This document shows positions 54,785 through 63,333 of a stretch of DNA of 64,000 nt, in pieces (position 1 is the first letter of the stretch; each line of letters starts with the position of its first letter). The notes under the pieces are model-generated. The model ran no database searches. It was not told where the DNA came from and worked only from the letters and a program-made list of their open reading frames with translations. Made by a program: the position numbers and the translations under genes. Origin of the DNA: Allobosea thiooxidans (lineage in GTDB: Bacteria; Pseudomonadota; Alphaproteobacteria; Rhizobiales; Beijerinckiaceae); the NCBI RefSeq assembly GCF_900168195.1, contig NZ_FUYX01000013.1, positions 1 to 64,000 on the forward strand, written 5' to 3'.

Positions 54785-57153
54785 GCGCGCCCTCCCTTCA
54801 ATGTTCCGAAAATACCTCCAGGCGAGGACGTGCCACTGCTCGTCCCGAAGATGCCGGCCAACGGGCCGGATCCCATCAGCGCGGCCTGAAGCGCGGCCTT
54901 AGCTAAGGATTTGACCAGGTTTTTCATAACCTGATCCGCCTTCTCCCCATTCAGGATCAGGTCTTCCAGGCTGTCTGTGATCGCGTCGCCGAAGAATTTT
55001 CCGGCGTCATTGACGGCCTTCTGGGCGTCCTCGAGCTGCTTCTTTTTGGTCCGCAGCTGCTCGCTAAGAGCAATTTCCTTGTTGAGTTTGCCAAGGATCT
55101 CTTCGCGAGTGTCAGAGTCCAGGCGATTGAGGTCAACACCGGCGCGGGCAAGCTCAATAGCCGCCCGCTTCTCCGCATTTGACTTGCCGAAGTTGTCTAT
55201 CTCGGCCTGCAGGACGAGGTTTTGGCGGGCCAGGCTGTCGGTATAGCGGTTGAGGCGATCTTCGGCAGTTTCGGACTCGGACTTACCGCCACCACCTGAC
55301 CCGCCTTTCTGAGCAGCTTCCGCAGCCAGGATCTGCTTGGCCGCCGCTTCGGCGGCGCTGCGCGAAACGGGGCTGCCGCCTTCCATGGCGGCGTCGTAAA
55401 GCTCCTTCGTCTTATCCTGAAGGGCCTTCTTATCCTTGTCGAGCTGCGCTTCCCTGACCTTTGCCTGCAGCTTCATCTGCGCAACGACAGGGTCCTTGTT
55501 CACGGCGGAAGCAGCGTCGGGGACGACCGTGTCAGGCCGAAAGCCAGACCGCTCCAGCGCGTTCTGATCGTCCCGGGCAGCATTGCCAGCGAGCGCGCCA
55601 GATAGGGCCGCGTTGAGATTGAGTGCCGACTGCCTCGCTGCCCCCAGTCGCTCGATCAGCGAGCCGATGGAGGAGAACGCATTCGCGAAGGATGGGTTTA
55701 CCTCGCCCAGCCGCTTCAACTCATCAGACGCTGCAATCGCTTGTTCAGCATTGCCTTCCAGCGCCTTCTGGACAAGCTCAAGGCCCCGCTTCTTGTCATC
55801 CGCCTTGAGGCCGATCGAACCGAACTGCTCCAGCCCCTGCGCTGCGCCGCGGATTGTGGTTTCGAGGTTGCCGGCTTCCGTCGCGTCCTGCTTCAGCTTA
55901 TCGCGAAAGCCGTCGGCCGTCGCTTCGCGCATTCGACGCGACGTCTCGGCGACTTCCTCGCCAACGCTTTTGACGCTTTCCTTGGCGGCGTCGGCAGCCG
56001 GACGGAGCTGTTTCAGAGCCTCGGCATACCGGTCGGTCGTCTCCTTGCCCTTGCCCGCCTCGCTGGCCAGATATGCCACCGCGGCCGCCGCGCCGATGAT
56101 GGCAGCGCCCATGGGACCGCCTACGAGTGCCAGAGCGCCACGGAGCCCGGCGACGGCCGTGGCCGCTAGCTGTGCCCGAACACCAATCGCCGCGATGCCC
56201 GCCGTGGTGGCTGTAGCCGCCGATACCGCCGCGCCCATCTGGGCGACCAAGGGCGCAAGACCAGCTGCAACCATACGACTGGCGATCACCGTGCCTACAG
56301 CCGCAGCGGCCGTCGCCACACCGTCCATGTTTTCGGCGAGGAACTTGATCGAACTGGCAGCGGCCTTCGACGCGACGCCCATCTGCTTGCTGTTGCCAAC
56401 GAACTTTAGGGCGGCGTTTTCCAGCAGCGTGAAGCTGTCCGAAATGGAAACCTGCGTCTTCGCGAAGGCCTGCCCGACTTCCGGTGCCGCATTGACGATC
56501 GCGCGGAACACACGGTCGCTAACGAGCTTGCCTTCAGCGCCCAAGTCCTTGAGCGCGCTCTGCGCGACCCCGAACTCCTTGGCAATCGCCGCCATCACCA
56601 CCGGCGCGTTTTCGCTGAGCGACCGCAGCTCATCGCCTTGAAGCCGCCCCGACCCAAGCGCCTGGCCGAGCTGGGTCAATGTCGATTGGACTTCGGACGC
56701 GCCGGCGCCGGACACCTTGAGAGCTTTCGCGACCGTCTCCGTCGCAACGGCGACCTCTTCCTGAGTTGCGCCGAAGTCCTTCGATGAACGCGTGAGACGG
56801 GCGTAGAGATCGGCGACCTCGGCAAACCCAGAGCGCGCTCTAGTCGCGATATCAGCGATCTCGTTGGTAACGGCGCCCGAAACGGCTTCGCCGACGCCTG
56901 CAGCCTTGATCTTGTTTGTTGCTTCAAGCCAAGTGTCGGACAGCTTCTTCATTTCGTTCAGAACGGCGCCGCCGCCGATGACTTTGGCGAGCCGATCGAA
57001 CGAAGCTGACACGCCGGATTCCATCGCGCTGGCCCGGTCTTCCAGTTGCTTGAAGATGCGATTCGCCTGGGCGTTCTGTTTCTTGAGCGCATTCTCAAAG
57101 CGAGTTGCGTTAACATCCAGCAATAGCTGTAGGCGCTCGGTTTCTGTTGTCAT
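54781..57153 (-). CDS. phage tail tape measure protein
   Basis: The 790-residue protein has an N-terminal coiled coil, the tape-measure core GFAEVADLYARLTRSSKDFGATQEEVAVATETVAKALK, and a central hydrophobic region (about residues 285-360: LAENMDGVATAAAAVGTVIASRMVAAGLAPLVAQ). Tape measures set tail length in siphoviruses and myoviruses. 790 residues would give a tail of roughly 110-120 nm by the usual rule of about 0.15 nm per residue, which is only an estimate. Confidence 0.93.
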   Translation of the reverse strand: MTTETERLQLLLDVNATRFENALKKQNAQANRIFKQLEDRASAMESGVSASFDRLAKVIGGGAVLNEMKKLSDTWLEATNKIKAAGVGEAVSGAVTNEIADIATRARSGFAEVADLYARLTRSSKDFGATQEEVAVATETVAKALKVSGAGASEVQSTLTQLGQALGSGRLQGDELRSLSENAPVVMAAIAKEFGVAQSALKDLGAEGKLVSDRVFRAIVNAAPEVGQAFAKTQVSISDSFTLLENAALKFVGNSKQMGVASKAAASSIKFLAENMDGVATAAAAVGTVIASRMVAAGLAPLVAQMGAAVSAATATTAGIAAIGVRAQLAATAVAGLRGALALVGGPMGAAIIGAAAAVAYLASEAGKGKETTDRYAEALKQLRPAADAAKESVKSVGEEVAETSRRMREATADGFRDKLKQDATEAGNLETTIRGAAQGLEQFGSIGLKADDKKRGLELVQKALEGNAEQAIAASDELKRLGEVNPSFANAFSSIGSLIERLGAARQSALNLNAALSGALAGNAARDDQNALERSGFRPDTVVPDAASAVNKDPVVAQMKLQAKVREAQLDKDKKALQDKTKELYDAAMEGGSPVSRSAAEAAAKQILAAEAAQKGGSGGGGKSESETAEDRLNRYTDSLARQNLVLQAEIDNFGKSNAEKRAAIELARAGVDLNRLDSDTREEILGKLNKEIALSEQLRTKKKQLEDAQKAVNDAGKFFGDAITDSLEDLILNGEKADQVMKNLVKSLAKAALQAALMGSGPLAGIFGTSSGTSSPGGIFGTLKGGRA

Positions 57154-57585
57154 ATAGTCCCACTACCCGACGGTGCGAGCTGTTGATTGCTAGTAATTGA
57201 GGGTAACGCTAAGTTATCGTGGCTACACACGGCCTTATTCGGGACGAGTGAAGCGCCGGCCGCGTCTCCGTTGCCGCAACATCGACAGCGCGGCCGGCTA
57301 CCCTCAACATTTGAATTGGGGAAATGCGTGCGTTGGGCGCCTACCGTTGCTCTATCGATAGGGGCTGGCGACTTCGTCGATGCCCCCGGGGCGGGGTATC
57401 CCGAAAGTCCGGCTGCACCATCGGCCCGCAACGGAGCCGAAGGGAAACACGCGACGCCGCAGGTTTTGAGATTATTTTTCGGAGGCGATCCGACTGTGGA
57501 TCACAAGGTGAAAACTTGCGGCGTAACGTGTTTCAGTGAGCGGCCGTTGCGATGTGCGGCGCCTCCTACACTTCGGAGGCTCCCC
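57154..57585. other. 432-bp gap between tape measure and HNH genes
   Basis: No convincing gene is visible; the short readings on both strands lack recognisable features. It contains a 14-bp inverted repeat with one G-U-type mismatch, ACGCCGCAGGTTTT (57454-57467) and AAAACTTGCGGCGT (57511-57524), around a 43-bp loop. In a normal phage this position would hold terminase, portal, head and tail genes. Confidence 0.6.
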
Positions 57586-57873
57586 CTATTCGGGCCAACC
57601 GTCCGCGCCGAACCTGACGATGGTGCGGCCATGTTCTTCGGCCTGCTTGTGTCTGGAATGACATGAGCCACATAGCGACTGCAGGTTGTCAGGATCCCAA
57701 AACAGCGCCTCATCGCCGCGATGCGGTTTGACGTGATCCGCAACGGTGGCCTCGGTCACCTCGTCGCAAGCCAGGCAATACTCACAAAGGGGCTGAGCCG
57801 TCAGCTGCGCCTCTCGCAATCGCTTCCACCTGGCCAGGCCATAGAGGCGAAGCCACGGGCGCTTCTCTCTCAA
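57586..57873 (-). CDS. HNH endonuclease
   Basis: A 95-residue HNH nuclease with CEYC, ADHVKPHRGD (HNH core) and NLQSLCGSCHSRH. HNH genes of this kind usually sit next to the small terminase gene and assist packaging. Here no terminase gene follows. The start is a TTG at 57873 overlapping the stop of the cold-shock gene. The assignment is firm, the packaging role inferred. Confidence 0.9.
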   Translation of the reverse strand: MREKRPWLRLYGLARWKRLREAQLTAQPLCEYCLACDEVTEATVADHVKPHRGDEALFWDPDNLQSLCGSCHSRHKQAEEHGRTIVRFGADGWPE

Positions 57874-58097
57874 CCGAGCACCCGCAGGGCTTCTGCCTGC
57901 TCCTCGCTCAAGAGCTTTGCGTTGGCCGCTATCACTCGTCCGTCGCGACCGCGAAACTCGCTGTATTCAACTCGCTGCCCGACGTATGGCTCGATACCTT
58001 TAAAGGCCGCGCCGTGGATAAAAAGATCCTCGCCGCCATCATCGGGACGGAGGAAGCCGAAGCCGCGGGTGCCCCAGCGGCAAATAGTTCCAAACAT
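57870..58097 (-). CDS. cold-shock-domain protein
   Basis: The 75-residue protein has a cold-shock domain with the RNP-like stretch GFGFLRPDDGGEDLFIH, an OB-fold that binds single-stranded nucleic acid. It lacks the classical KGFGFI Lys. The ATG at 58097 follows AAGGAA. It sits between the capsid and HNH genes. Confidence 0.82.
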   Translation of the reverse strand: MFGTICRWGTRGFGFLRPDDGGEDLFIHGAAFKGIEPYVGQRVEYSEFRGRDGRVIAANAKLLSEEQAEALRVLG

Positions 58098-58192
58098 ATG
58101 ATTCCTTTGATGAATAACCGCCGCCGCCACATGCTTTCGCAAGGGGTCTTGGCGGCGGCGGGCTCCGTGAACGCGCAGGCCTATTAGGAGCC

Positions 58193-58245
58193 GGGGGCAC
58201 CCGCGCGCTCTAATCCGACTGAGCTAGCCGGTCTCTCACGCCCCC
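58193..58245 (-). other. tRNA-like remnant: D-arm with closing stem
   Basis: On the minus strand TAGCTCAGTCGGATTAGAGC (58207-58226) matches a tRNA D-arm, and GGGGGC and GCCCCC (58240-58245 and 58193-58198) enclose it. No anticodon arm or T-arm with GTTCxAxxC follows. Next to it, GGCTCC and GGAGCC (58161-58192) form another stem. It may be a degraded tRNA gene or a structured intergenic RNA. Confidence 0.4.
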
Positions 58246-58255
58246 AAACCTGAAG

Positions 58256-58275
58256 GGGCGGGCAGAAGCCCGCCC
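58256..58275 (-). terminator. hairpin after the capsid gene
   Basis: GGGCGGGC and GCCCGCCC form an 8-bp stem around AGAA, six bases after the capsid stop. The following bases on the minus strand are CTTCAGGTTT, only moderately U-rich, so termination is possible rather than certain. Confidence 0.5.
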
Positions 58276-58281
58276 GCTATA

Positions 58282-59397
58282 TCAAGGGCCGGTGGCGACC
58301 AGATCGCCATAGATGAACGCGTCGGGCCGGAACACCGCCAGGGCCAACCGCTCCTCGATGCGGATGGTGGCCATGTTCTTCTCAAAATCGTCGTTGTTCT
58401 CAGTCGAGATAAGCACCTCGACATCGAGCCGATCGAAGATGGTCGCGGCTTCGCCGAACGCGCCCGTGAGGAATTCACCCGCCGGCATGGCATTCGTAGC
58501 GACGACGGGCATGTTCCAGAGTCGCGGATCCGTCGCGCCGAACGGGGAGGCGTCGCTTAGGTAATTTCCGCCGGCATCCTTCTGGCCCGTCATCTTGCGC
58601 CAATCGCGCTTGTTGAGAATGACCGCATTGACGTCGAATTCTGAGTCCTCCGCCTGGCTAATGGCCTGGAGGATACGGTCAATCGGAGTCTCGGCGGTCG
58701 CCGTCCAGCCGGGGGCGAAAGCCGTCGCCTGCGGGATAATGCCGTGTAGATTCTGGCCCGTCCCGTCACCATTTAGGAGCTGGGCCTCCTCGACACGCTT
58801 AAGGCCGTAGGTACCGCGACGGGCGATGTAAGAAGCCAGGGCCGGGCCGTCGTCGAGCATCTGGCGGCTGATTTTGAAGATGTGCGCAATCGTCCGAACA
58901 GGAGAATTGTACATATCAAACGTGAGATCGGACTTGGGCTTCAGCGTGGTTTCAGCAACCGGAGCCGCGTTGTTCGTGAAGCTTGTTTCCTTCACGTACT
59001 CGACGGAGCTAGACGTGGTGCGGGCCGTGCCGATGACGTCGCGGACGCGCAGTACGCGCTGGTAGGGCTCAATGATGCCGGCAACGCGATGGCCCGGGAC
59101 AAGCGATGTACCGGCGGAACGGCCCGCGCCGGCAGTCGTGTTGCCAGACGTGATGTCGGCGCGCTCGCCGGTGAGCTTGACTACGGCTTTGCCGCGGAAA
59201 CTGGAGGAAAGGTCGCGGATAGCGTCGCTAGTCGAGATGGCATTCTCGAGCGCGTTGCCGATCGGCTCGCCGCCTTCGTGGCCTTCTTCGCGAGCGTACT
59301 TCTTTTCAAGCTCGCCGAGGCGGGTGTTCAGCGCGCCGGCCTGCGTTTCAAACGCTTTGCCGAGGGCCGCAATCTTTTCGATAACAATATCAGACAA
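58282..59397 (-). CDS. HK97-family major capsid protein
   Basis: The 371-residue protein has a short helical N-terminal delta-like region (to about residue 60) and an HK97 fold with NAAPVAETTLKPKSDLTFD and IAHIFKISRQMLDDGPALASYIARR. The ending ALAVFRPDAFIYGDL matches capsid proteins. The start is probably TTG at 59397, since the frame has no nearer start. No separate protease or scaffold gene is visible. Confidence 0.93.
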   Translation of the reverse strand: MSDIVIEKIAALGKAFETQAGALNTRLGELEKKYAREEGHEGGEPIGNALENAISTSDAIRDLSSSFRGKAVVKLTGERADITSGNTTAGAGRSAGTSLVPGHRVAGIIEPYQRVLRVRDVIGTARTTSSSVEYVKETSFTNNAAPVAETTLKPKSDLTFDMYNSPVRTIAHIFKISRQMLDDGPALASYIARRGTYGLKRVEEAQLLNGDGTGQNLHGIIPQATAFAPGWTATAETPIDRILQAISQAEDSEFDVNAVILNKRDWRKMTGQKDAGGNYLSDASPFGATDPRLWNMPVVATNAMPAGEFLTGAFGEAATIFDRLDVEVLISTENNDDFEKNMATIRIEERLALAVFRPDAFIYGDLVATGP

Positions 59398-59707
59398 TAG
59401 GATGGTCCTTGTAGTATTCAGGGTTTTCAGCGCGAATGCGCCGGAGGCGGCCGCGGTCGTTTTCCAGTTCTTCAGCCATCGAGTTTTCGACGATCGCTAC
59501 GGCCTTCTGGAATTCAGGCGAGCTTTCACGAAGGTCTTCTTCAAGGCGACGCCGGCCGTCGTTGTTGGCGAAATGGTATTCCCAAGCATGATGCCGGGCA
59601 TCCCTGCCGTACTTCATAACGAGCGCGACAACGTCGTCTTCGCCGTCTGGCTCGCGGTCGGCGGCAAGCCGGGAGATATCGTCAATTAGCGATTTGAAAT
59701 CAGTCAC
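59390..59707 (-). CDS. hypothetical phage protein upstream of the capsid gene
   Basis: A 105-residue acidic helical protein (VTDFKSLIDDISRLAADREPDGEDDVVALVMKYG). The start is GTG at 59707, overlapping the preceding gene, and the end overlaps the capsid start by 8 bp. It could be a scaffolding or chaperone-like factor, which is speculation. Confidence 0.55.
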   Translation of the reverse strand: MTDFKSLIDDISRLAADREPDGEDDVVALVMKYGRDARHHAWEYHFANNDGRRRLEEDLRESSPEFQKAVAIVENSMAEELENDRGRLRRIRAENPEYYKDHPIV

Positions 59708-60266
59708 ATAGAATTTCCTTGGTTTGAAAAGCCGCAGACGAAAGCGGCGTGATGCGCGCCAGCGCCACGATTGCGTCAGCATCGGCGGGGCTATGCCCGC
59801 CGAACTCGAGCGCGATGGCAGCAAGGGTCGCGCCCGGGACGCCCACAGCACGGGCGGCAGTGGTTTCGGGTGGCGGCGCGCCGAAGGTGACGTGCACGCC
59901 GTCGAGAATGACGCTCGCGCCGGCGGGCTCTGTCCTGATGACGAGATGCCCACGAGCGACTGCGCCAATCGCGGCCCCGCCCTCGATGATGCCGGTGAGG
60001 ACGTCGACCAGGCGATTGCCGTTGTCGTCGCGCAGGTTTTCGACCGTCGCAACGACGCCTGGAGCTTTGCCGAGGCCCTGGTCCGCCAAGGCTACGACCA
60101 ACATTCGTGCTAGGTGCGGAGCATTTAATTCGGGCGGATAACGACGTGACCCGTCAGCCCGAGGAAACATGCCCCGATCGGCGAGCCGATCGCATAGATT
60201 GATGGTGCGCCGCGCTCCAATTCCAAGGCGGCGCTCGATGATTTCGGCGGCCTGCGCTTTCCGCAC
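59700..60266 (-). CDS. hypothetical phage protein with HTH-like N-terminus
   Basis: The 188-residue protein begins with MRKAQAAEIIERRLGIGARRTINLCDRLADRGMFPRADG, which looks like a helix-turn-helix, and continues with Ala/Gly-rich sequence. It might serve as a DNA-recognition protein, even in place of the small terminase, but I cannot show it. A GTG at 60266 with AGGAGG six bases upstream sets the start. Confidence 0.6.
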   Translation of the reverse strand: MRKAQAAEIIERRLGIGARRTINLCDRLADRGMFPRADGSRRYPPELNAPHLARMLVVALADQGLGKAPGVVATVENLRDDNGNRLVDVLTGIIEGGAAIGAVARGHLVIRTEPAGASVILDGVHVTFGAPPPETTAARAVGVPGATLAAIALEFGGHSPADADAIVALARITPLSSAAFQTKEILCD

Positions 60267-60304
60267 CGTCGCCTCCTATTGTTTGGGGATTGGTATTAAA
60301 GGGC

Positions 60305-60340
60305 CAAAAAGAAAGCGCCCCGGCGAACGGCCGGGGCGCT
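60305..60340 (-). terminator. rho-independent terminator after the sigma-like gene
   Basis: AGCGCCCCGGC (60314-60324) and GCCGGGGCGCT (60330-60340) form a perfect 11-bp stem, followed on the minus strand by TTTCTTTTT. It ends the transcript of the gene at 60415-61491, so the capsid operon must start from its own promoter at about 60270-60300. Confidence 0.85.
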
Positions 60341-60414
60341 GTAGTCGAAGGGGCCTACACGGAAGGAAAATTACCTTCCTATGATGTATGTGCAGAACTC
60401 CCCAAAAACGGACA

Positions 60415-61491
60415 CTACGCTGCGTAATAAAATTTATTCTGATTCATTGCGGCGTCCAATTCTGCGCACGCCTTGATTAGCGCTCGGCGTCCGGCTTTGC
60501 GTGCGTACTCGCCGGATTTTCCGATGAACTCGCCGATTGCTTCGAATGACGTCGCGTCTATTGAGAAGTCCAAAATGGCGACGGTCTGGGGCGGCAACAC
60601 AGCTTCTAGTCTGGCGAGCCGTTGCCTTGCGTCGATTGCATCTTCAGTGTTCGCACGCTGGATCGGCGGCGGCGGTTCGGTGCAGCGGTCTCGATACGCG
60701 CCGTCCATGTTACGGGGACGTGTAAGCGTGATAACCTTGCCTGCCCGCGTCCGGTGTCGGATTCCGGTGATCGAGCCGGCCCGGGCGATCCGGGCGTTGT
60801 AGCTGGAATCAGACGACACGTTGCCGCGGCGGATCGGCTCTCCGGCCAAGGTTGCTATGGCCTCGTCGATACCAAGCGGCTCGGGCTCGTCGCCTTCGTC
60901 CCTGTCCTTCTTTTCAGCCTCGCCGTCGCTTGCCGGGCGTCGGATGCCGCCGACGATCTCGACACGATCGGCGTCTTCTTCTGTTTCCGAAGAAGTTGCT
61001 TCGTCGTCGTTCGCGGCTTCCGTTCGTAAATCATCTGCGAGGACGAGCCTGCCAACTTGGATCGCCCGCCCGGTGGCCTCGGAATATTCGAGTGCTCCGC
61101 TGCATCCCCCATACGGGACAACGCGCCCGTCTTGTAGCCGGTAGTCCACGCCGTCGTGGGCGGCGCGCAAGAGGGTTTCGACGGGCCATAGGTTCTCCAC
61201 CGACGCCTCCGGCGCGGACGGCGCGGAATCGTCAAAGGCATGGGCGGCTCCGTACCAATTTGAGCCCGCTCCGGTAGACTCGGCCAGTTCACGAAGGCGC
61301 TTCCACATGAGACGCGCCGCAAACTCTGGCTTCAAAAGCGTCGCACGATCGTCGTCCGCATCGAGGCGAGGTGGCGCGGTGTTGTCATTGTCAGCCGCGC
61401 GAAGGATCTCAAGGACCGCTCGCCTGCCTGCCGCGTCATTCGGATCGGCCGGAGCTTTGAACGGCATTGAAGAAATAACGGACGAAATCAT
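60415..61491 (-). CDS. hypothetical phage protein with sigma-region-4-like C-terminus
   Basis: The 358-residue protein is unfamiliar as a whole. The middle is acidic (SSETEEDADRVEIVGG). The end, DATSFEAIGEFIGKSGEYARKAGRRALIKACAELDAAM, resembles a sigma-70 region 4 helix-turn-helix. It could be a phage regulator of late genes. It ends just before a strong terminator. Confidence 0.6.
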   Translation of the reverse strand: MISSVISSMPFKAPADPNDAAGRRAVLEILRAADNDNTAPPRLDADDDRATLLKPEFAARLMWKRLRELAESTGAGSNWYGAAHAFDDSAPSAPEASVENLWPVETLLRAAHDGVDYRLQDGRVVPYGGCSGALEYSEATGRAIQVGRLVLADDLRTEAANDDEATSSETEEDADRVEIVGGIRRPASDGEAEKKDRDEGDEPEPLGIDEAIATLAGEPIRRGNVSSDSSYNARIARAGSITGIRHRTRAGKVITLTRPRNMDGAYRDRCTEPPPPIQRANTEDAIDARQRLARLEAVLPPQTVAILDFSIDATSFEAIGEFIGKSGEYARKAGRRALIKACAELDAAMNQNKFYYAA

Positions 61492-61497
61492 TCAGTA

Positions 61498-62024
61498 GTC
61501 CCCATGGAAAGAAAGCCGTCTTGCGCGGCCTTGGTTTTGAACGCCGTTCCCCGGCCTAGAGCGGGCCGCTGGCGGCGATTACTTGATTTTGGATGGTTGA
61601 AGCCTGCGGGGCAGAAGAGCCGTGCACGGCCCCGCGTCATCTAAACTAGGGTTTGGTGCCACATCAGAGGGGGGCACGTGCCGTTTCTCGATAGGAATCT
61701 AGCGCCGGTTACGTGGAGGCGTCAAGGAATGGTGTTTGCTGCACCAGCTATCTACGATATCTGGTATGATGTGTACCTCAAGGGGATAATTTGCAAGGCG
61801 TAGCGCAATGCTTTGAATTTCTTGATTAATCTGCCGCTCAGAGATTGAACTGCCACAGCCAAAATATTCAAAGATTCGGATTTAGTTGCGCATGAGAGCA
61901 GCACAGGTCCGCCGATTTCACATCGCGCCGACTTCGCGGCGTGCCCCCTCATTCATTTGGATGACGCTACGGCATGGGTATTTGCGGCATGGTTTTGTGT
62001 TGTGTAATTGCCGGCCTGACTTAG
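61498..62024. other. 527 bp without a clear gene
   Basis: The left part is GC-rich; from about 61740 the sequence becomes AT-rich. A short reading (61752-61952, minus, 66 residues) exists but has no recognisable feature. It probably includes promoters for the sigma-like gene and the rightward island. Confidence 0.4.
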
Positions 62025-62258
62025 ATGAAATCCATAAAAAACGGGGCCAAAATGAAACTTAATCACAGTTTAATTCGAAAAAGCTCTAATTATGAACAGT
62101 GTAGTGTGTTGCTTATTAGTGCATTTTTCTGCCTTACAGGACAGAGGGGTGATGATGTAAATCTACGAATGGCGATCGAAAATCTGCTAGTGGACCTGGC
62201 TAAAGCGGAAAAGATCGTGATTCCTTCCAATATCGTTCGCCTCTTTCCCAAAACCTGA
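62025..62258 (+). CDS. small AT-rich hypothetical protein
   Basis: A 77-residue reading in an AT-rich stretch, with an alternative start at the third methionine (62052). The C-terminal part RMAIENLLVDLAKAEKIVIPSNIVRLFPK looks like a regular helix-strand unit. No family is recognised. Base composition differs from neighbours, in keeping with foreign origin. Confidence 0.4.
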   Translation: MKSIKNGAKMKLNHSLIRKSSNYEQCSVLLISAFFCLTGQRGDDVNLRMAIENLLVDLAKAEKIVIPSNIVRLFPKT

Positions 62259-62274
62259 AGTCCATGCCGCTTTC

Positions 62275-62298
62275 CTCACGCGCGCTTGCGCGCGTGAG
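62275..62298. terminator. hairpin between the two AT-rich genes
   Basis: CTCACGCGCGC and GCGCGCGTGAG form perfect 11-bp arms around TT, 16 bp after the small gene's stop. It is a likely terminator. There is no long T run, although TCCTCTTAGCTTTTCC follows. Confidence 0.55.
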
Positions 62299-62483
62299 TC
62301 CTCTTAGCTTTTCCTGTGTTAGCGCATGCGCTTGACTACACCGCCGTTGCGGTGGCGGGTGAGGGAGCGCGAAAGGCTCCCCCTCCCCGGTGGGGGCGGA
62401 GCTATTTAGGATCGCAGTGCTTTCTCTGTGCATGGCGAACGCTGCGGCATTGACCCTAATCCATAAATTGTTCGAATCCCGGC

Positions 62484-63194
62484 ATGGCCGATGTTTACGA
62501 GATTAATAGGCGCCTGTCCGGTGCATACGCTGTTAGCGCTCAAACAGTTGAGCGGCTTGGCAGTGTTATTGAAGCTGCCATTGGTGCGCCGCCTAAATTA
62601 AAGATGGAATTCACCAACAATAGAAATATAAGTAGCAACTCAGTTGCTGACATAAATGATAGCTATGTCGAGGCGGCTTGCCTCGATGAAGTTAGCTTTT
62701 TTGCGATGAACGGTAATAATGCATGCAGCTTGGCGCTTGGGTGGTCATCTTCAAGGCCAGTATATATTAGTATTACACTTCCTCGATCTCAGGCGAAGGA
62801 TCTTGAGGAAAATATCGTGAATATTCTTTCAGCTAATGAAACTTGGTATCATTGGTTTTTTAAGCTTAAGCAGACGAGCTTGTCGTTTAACGCATTCCTT
62901 GGTCTGATTACGATTTTTGTTGTGTCTCTGGCAATGGCGTTTAATTTTGCTGATTACGTAATAAAAAATCCTTATTTGGTCGGAGCATTTAAGATATTTC
63001 TTGTCATTGCAATTGCAAATGTTGTCACTGATTTAACTTTGCCTTCTATGTCGTTTAATATAGGAAAGAGTGGTCGAAGGATCCGCTTTAAGCGAAATTT
63101 ATTCAATTTTATTATTTTAGTTGTACTGGTTGGCGTTGGCATCAATCTTCTAAGTGATATTGTAAAGCCGTACGTGTTGCCTCCTAGCGGCTGA
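62484..63194 (+). CDS. AT-rich three-helix membrane protein, unknown
   Basis: A 236-residue protein with an N-terminal soluble half (MADVYEINRRLSGAYAVSAQ) and three hydrophobic segments near residues 133-155, 162-184 and 205-227. The gene is far more AT-rich than its neighbours and uses many rare codons (ata, aat, aaa). It reads opposite to the flanking phage genes, between hairpins and a helicase gene. It may be a moron, perhaps anti-phage, but no function can be assigned. Confidence 0.7.
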   Translation: MADVYEINRRLSGAYAVSAQTVERLGSVIEAAIGAPPKLKMEFTNNRNISSNSVADINDSYVEAACLDEVSFFAMNGNNACSLALGWSSSRPVYISITLPRSQAKDLEENIVNILSANETWYHWFFKLKQTSLSFNAFLGLITIFVVSLAMAFNFADYVIKNPYLVGAFKIFLVIAIANVVTDLTLPSMSFNIGKSGRRIRFKRNLFNFIILVVLVGVGINLLSDIVKPYVLPPSG

Positions 63195-63199
63195 TGTCG

Positions 63200-63333
63200 G
63201 ACACGCATCCCCGGACATTCGGACACCCGGACACTCCCTAGAGGGGGAGTGTCCGTGTCCGGTGTCCAGACTGTCCGTCGGGAGGTTTGCGTACCGCTAT
63301 GTTTGGGTTTGGACATTATCTTGGACATGTCCG
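63200..63333. repeat. GGACA/TGTCC iteron-like cluster beside the helicase gene
   Basis: At least eleven GGACA or TGTCC pentamers lie within 134 bp, including a perfect 11-bp hairpin at 63229-63256 (CGGACACTCCC and its complement). The cluster lies at the end of and inside the helicase gene. Such clusters are common at replication origins, so an origin is possible. Confidence 0.6.

Noticed and set aside
55583..56641. A 352-residue reading on the plus strand
   Set aside because: It is antisense to the tape-measure gene and consists of low-complexity Ala/Ser/Pro sequence.
57187..57666. Readings on both strands in the gap (57187-57666 plus, 57150-57431 minus)
   Set aside because: Neither shows a recognisable fold. 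The plus one runs into the HNH gene in antisense, and the minus one touches the tape-measure start only by chance.
62468..62505. GTTCGAATCCCGG, like a tRNA T-loop and 3' end
   Set aside because: The upstream half does not pair and no 5' acceptor is found. It could at most be a fragment; it also lies at the start of the membrane-protein gene.
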